This document shows, one piece after another, positions 14,629 through 15,153 of a stretch of 15,153 nt of DNA. The translations under genes and the position numbers were made by a program. Source of the stretch: an uncultured Collinsella sp. (lineage in GTDB: Bacteria > Actinomycetota > Coriobacteriia > Coriobacteriales > Coriobacteriaceae); NCBI GenBank assembly GCA_958413765.1, contig CATYVH010000044.1, positions 1 to 15,153 of the forward strand. The letters run 5' to 3'. A model generated the notes under the pieces. The model saw nothing but the letters and a program-made list of their open reading frames with translations, did no database searches and was not told the DNA's origin. Positions within the stretch are counted from its first letter, which is position 1. Each line of letters starts with the position of its first letter.

Positions 14629-14745
14629 TGACGAGCGCCCTCTTCCTTTCAACTGACACACTAGATTAACCGTTGGAAGGATACGCCGCTCACCGAAAAA
14701 CACCACCGTCCACCGAGCCATTAACACAACGTTCATATTTGACCC
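14629..14745 (-). promoter_or_regulatory. larA upstream region between the terminator and the start codon
   Basis: These 117 bases hold the larA ribosome binding site (AAAGGAAGAGG on the minus strand) and probably its promoter. The best -10 candidate is TAATCT in GGTTAATCTAG, without a recognisable -35. No clear copy of the larB inverted repeat is present, so shared control of the two lar units is not evident. Confidence 0.35.
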
Positions 14746-14784
14746 ACAACAAAACGGCCGCGATCCCGCTTGGGACCGCGGCCG
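14746..14784 (-). terminator. Rho-independent terminator upstream of larA
   Basis: The arms 14755-14767 and 14772-14784 pair over 13 positions with a 4-nt loop. The only imperfect pair is a G-U wobble on the minus-strand transcript but an A-C mismatch on the plus strand, and the U-run TTTTGTTGT follows only on the minus strand. It therefore ends a transcript coming from the right, either an upstream gene's 3' region or a larA leader subject to attenuation. Confidence 0.8.
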
Positions 14785-14804
14785 CTACAGTCGTAAGGCG
14801 AGAA

Positions 14805-14911
14805 GCGCACTTTAATCCCTTCAGCCCCAATCCCTGAAGACCGAGGACGAAGGGGCCCGGCGGGTCTCCCTCTGAATGCATTCCGCAGCACGAAGCCCCA
14901 TCAAAGTGCGC
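14805..14911. repeat. Structured region, possibly a degenerate relative of the palindromic elements
   Basis: GCGCACTTT (14805-14813) and AAAGTGCGC (14903-14911) are inverted repeats closing a 107-base region. Inside are CCGAGGACG and TGCATTCCGCAGCACG, which resemble the junctions of the 12421 and 14963 elements, and a small hairpin CTTCAG/CTGAAG. GCGCG-AAG-CGCGC overlaps its right end at 14908-14920. No coding sequence is visible in 14785-14962. Confidence 0.35.
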
Positions 14912-14962
14912 GAAGCGCGCTATCTTTCCCCAGCAGTAATCCGCCGAAGACCGGACATCGTA

Positions 14963-15089
14963 GGGCCCGCCATTAGTTTACTTTTAGGCACACTCCGCAG
15001 GACGCAAGAAGCCCTCGTCGCACGAAGTGCGCAGCGAGGGCTTCTTGCATGTCCGAGGACGTGCCTAAAAGTAAACTAATGGCGGGCCC
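14963..15089. repeat. Palindromic structured element, copy 2
   Basis: Outer arms 14963-14991 and 15061-15089 are perfect 29-bp inverted repeats. The junctions ACTCCGCAGGAC (14992-15003) and ATGTCCGAGGAC (15049-15060) are identical to those of copy 1. The outer arms match copy 1 at only 17 of 29 positions, yet pairing is perfect in both. Its right end lies 21 bases before a possible minus-strand stop codon at 15111, mirroring copy 1 and the MIP channel gene. Confidence 0.9.
15004..15048. terminator. Terminator-like hairpin inside palindromic element 2
   Basis: The arms 15004-15017 and 15035-15048 form a perfect 14-bp stem, plus a T-G pair (15018 with 15034), enclosing the same CGCAC-GAA-GTGCG apex as copy 1. 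The 3' side on either strand is T-rich (CTTCTTGC) but not a pure U-run, so termination should be weaker than in copy 1. Confidence 0.55.
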
Positions 15090-15110
15090 GGACGACTACA
15101 GGGCTATCGA

Positions 15111-15153
15111 TTACCCCGTGTTCTGCAATCCTGCCGAGACGCCGGTCACAGTC
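15111..15153 (-). CDS. Possible C-terminal end of a minus-strand gene (cut by right edge)
   Basis: On the minus strand the last 43 bases read in one frame TVTGVSAGLQNTG then TAA (15113-15111). Support is indirect: the bases after this stop resemble those after the MIP channel stop (both TCGA, then GCxCTxTA, then TCCGGGC) and lead into the same kind of palindromic element at nearly the same distance. Thirteen residues are too few to name a product, and a competing plus-strand frame also stays open to the edge. Confidence 0.3.
   Translation of the reverse strand, partial: TVTGVSAGLQNTG

Noticed and set aside
14689..14701. CACCGAAAAACA upstream of larA as a possible half of the larB inverted repeat
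   Set aside because: The match is partial and has no second arm, so a common operator for the two lar units is not supported.
14733..14741. TCATATTTG near larA, also the core of the repeats at 175-390, flanked by CAAC and GACC as in those repeats
   Set aside because: Only the 9-mer and short flanks match; internal spacing differs. Too short to call a third copy without a genome search.
14876..15079. 67-codon plus-strand frame running through element 2
   Set aside because: Most of it is the palindrome itself, with no ribosome binding site or recognisable protein pattern; a similar reading of element 1 arises only from the shared core.
15049..15153. Plus-strand frame from an ATG in the right junction of element 2 (MSEDVPKSKLMAGPDDYRAI and on), open to the window edge, with GAGGG eight bases upstream
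   Set aside because: It begins inside the palindrome and the same ATG in element 1 gives only 8 codons before a stop. Thirty-five open codons are not unusual at this GC content. It stays possible but less likely than a minus-strand gene end.
1..15153. CRISPR arrays, tRNA or rRNA genes, transposases, integrases, prophage genes
   Set aside because: No regularly spaced direct repeats with unique spacers, no tRNA cloverleaf with a TTCRA arm, and no mobile-element protein was seen on either strand.

Overview
The window looks like a chromosomal segment of a fairly GC-rich gut actinobacterium of the Coriobacteriia, with a Collinsella-type genome as the best guess. This rests on gene content and sequence style (bacterial AspRS, EbgA/EbgC, a nickel lactate racemase system, strong AAGGAGG-type ribosome binding sites, TTA/CTA/TCA codons rare enough to leave long antisense open frames). 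No 16S or other decisive marker is present, so the taxon is an inference.

Layout. (1) 1-496: the first 24 codons of an HPr (PtsH) gene run off the left edge on the minus strand. Behind it lie two inverted copies of an intergenic repeat, then the terminator of the next gene. (2) 497-5581, minus strand: a 12-TM APC-type amino acid permease, and upstream of it the pair ebgA-ebgC (evolved beta-galactosidase, two subunits). (3) 5582-5958: a control region with three copies of the operator core CAACCGGTTG. (4) 5959-6975, plus: a LacI-family regulator, divergent from ebgA and its probable repressor. (5) 6976-7217: a perfect hairpin that is the first unit of a three-unit diverged tandem repeat, then the aspS terminator. 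(6) 7218-9005, minus: aspS. (7) 9262-9897, plus: a serB-type phosphoserine phosphatase. (8) 10014-12266, plus: larB, a His-rich larC lacking the usual C-terminal domain, and a small TetR regulator. (9) 12570-14628, minus: larA (lactate racemase) followed by a MIP-family channel (larD-like). The two lar units converge. (10) 14629-15153: the larA upstream region, with a strong minus-strand terminator, other structured DNA and possibly the last codons of another minus-strand gene.

How the genes work together. LarB starts synthesis of the nickel-pincer nucleotide from nicotinic acid adenine dinucleotide. LarC is the nickel-insertion factor. LarA uses the cofactor to interconvert D- and L-lactate, and the MIP channel could pass lactic acid or glycerol. 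LarE, needed for the sulfur-transfer steps, and the CTP-binding half of LarC are not in the window. The ebg unit would hydrolyse beta-galactosides under control of the adjacent LacI protein.

The most unusual finding is a pair of 125- and 127-bp palindromic elements (12421-12545 and 14963-15089). Both have exactly 29-bp perfect outer arms, identical 12-nt junctions on each side, and a 14-15 bp terminator-like inner hairpin with the same apex. The arm sequences differ at 12 of 29 positions between copies, yet every difference is compensated so pairing stays perfect. I do not recognise this as a named family.
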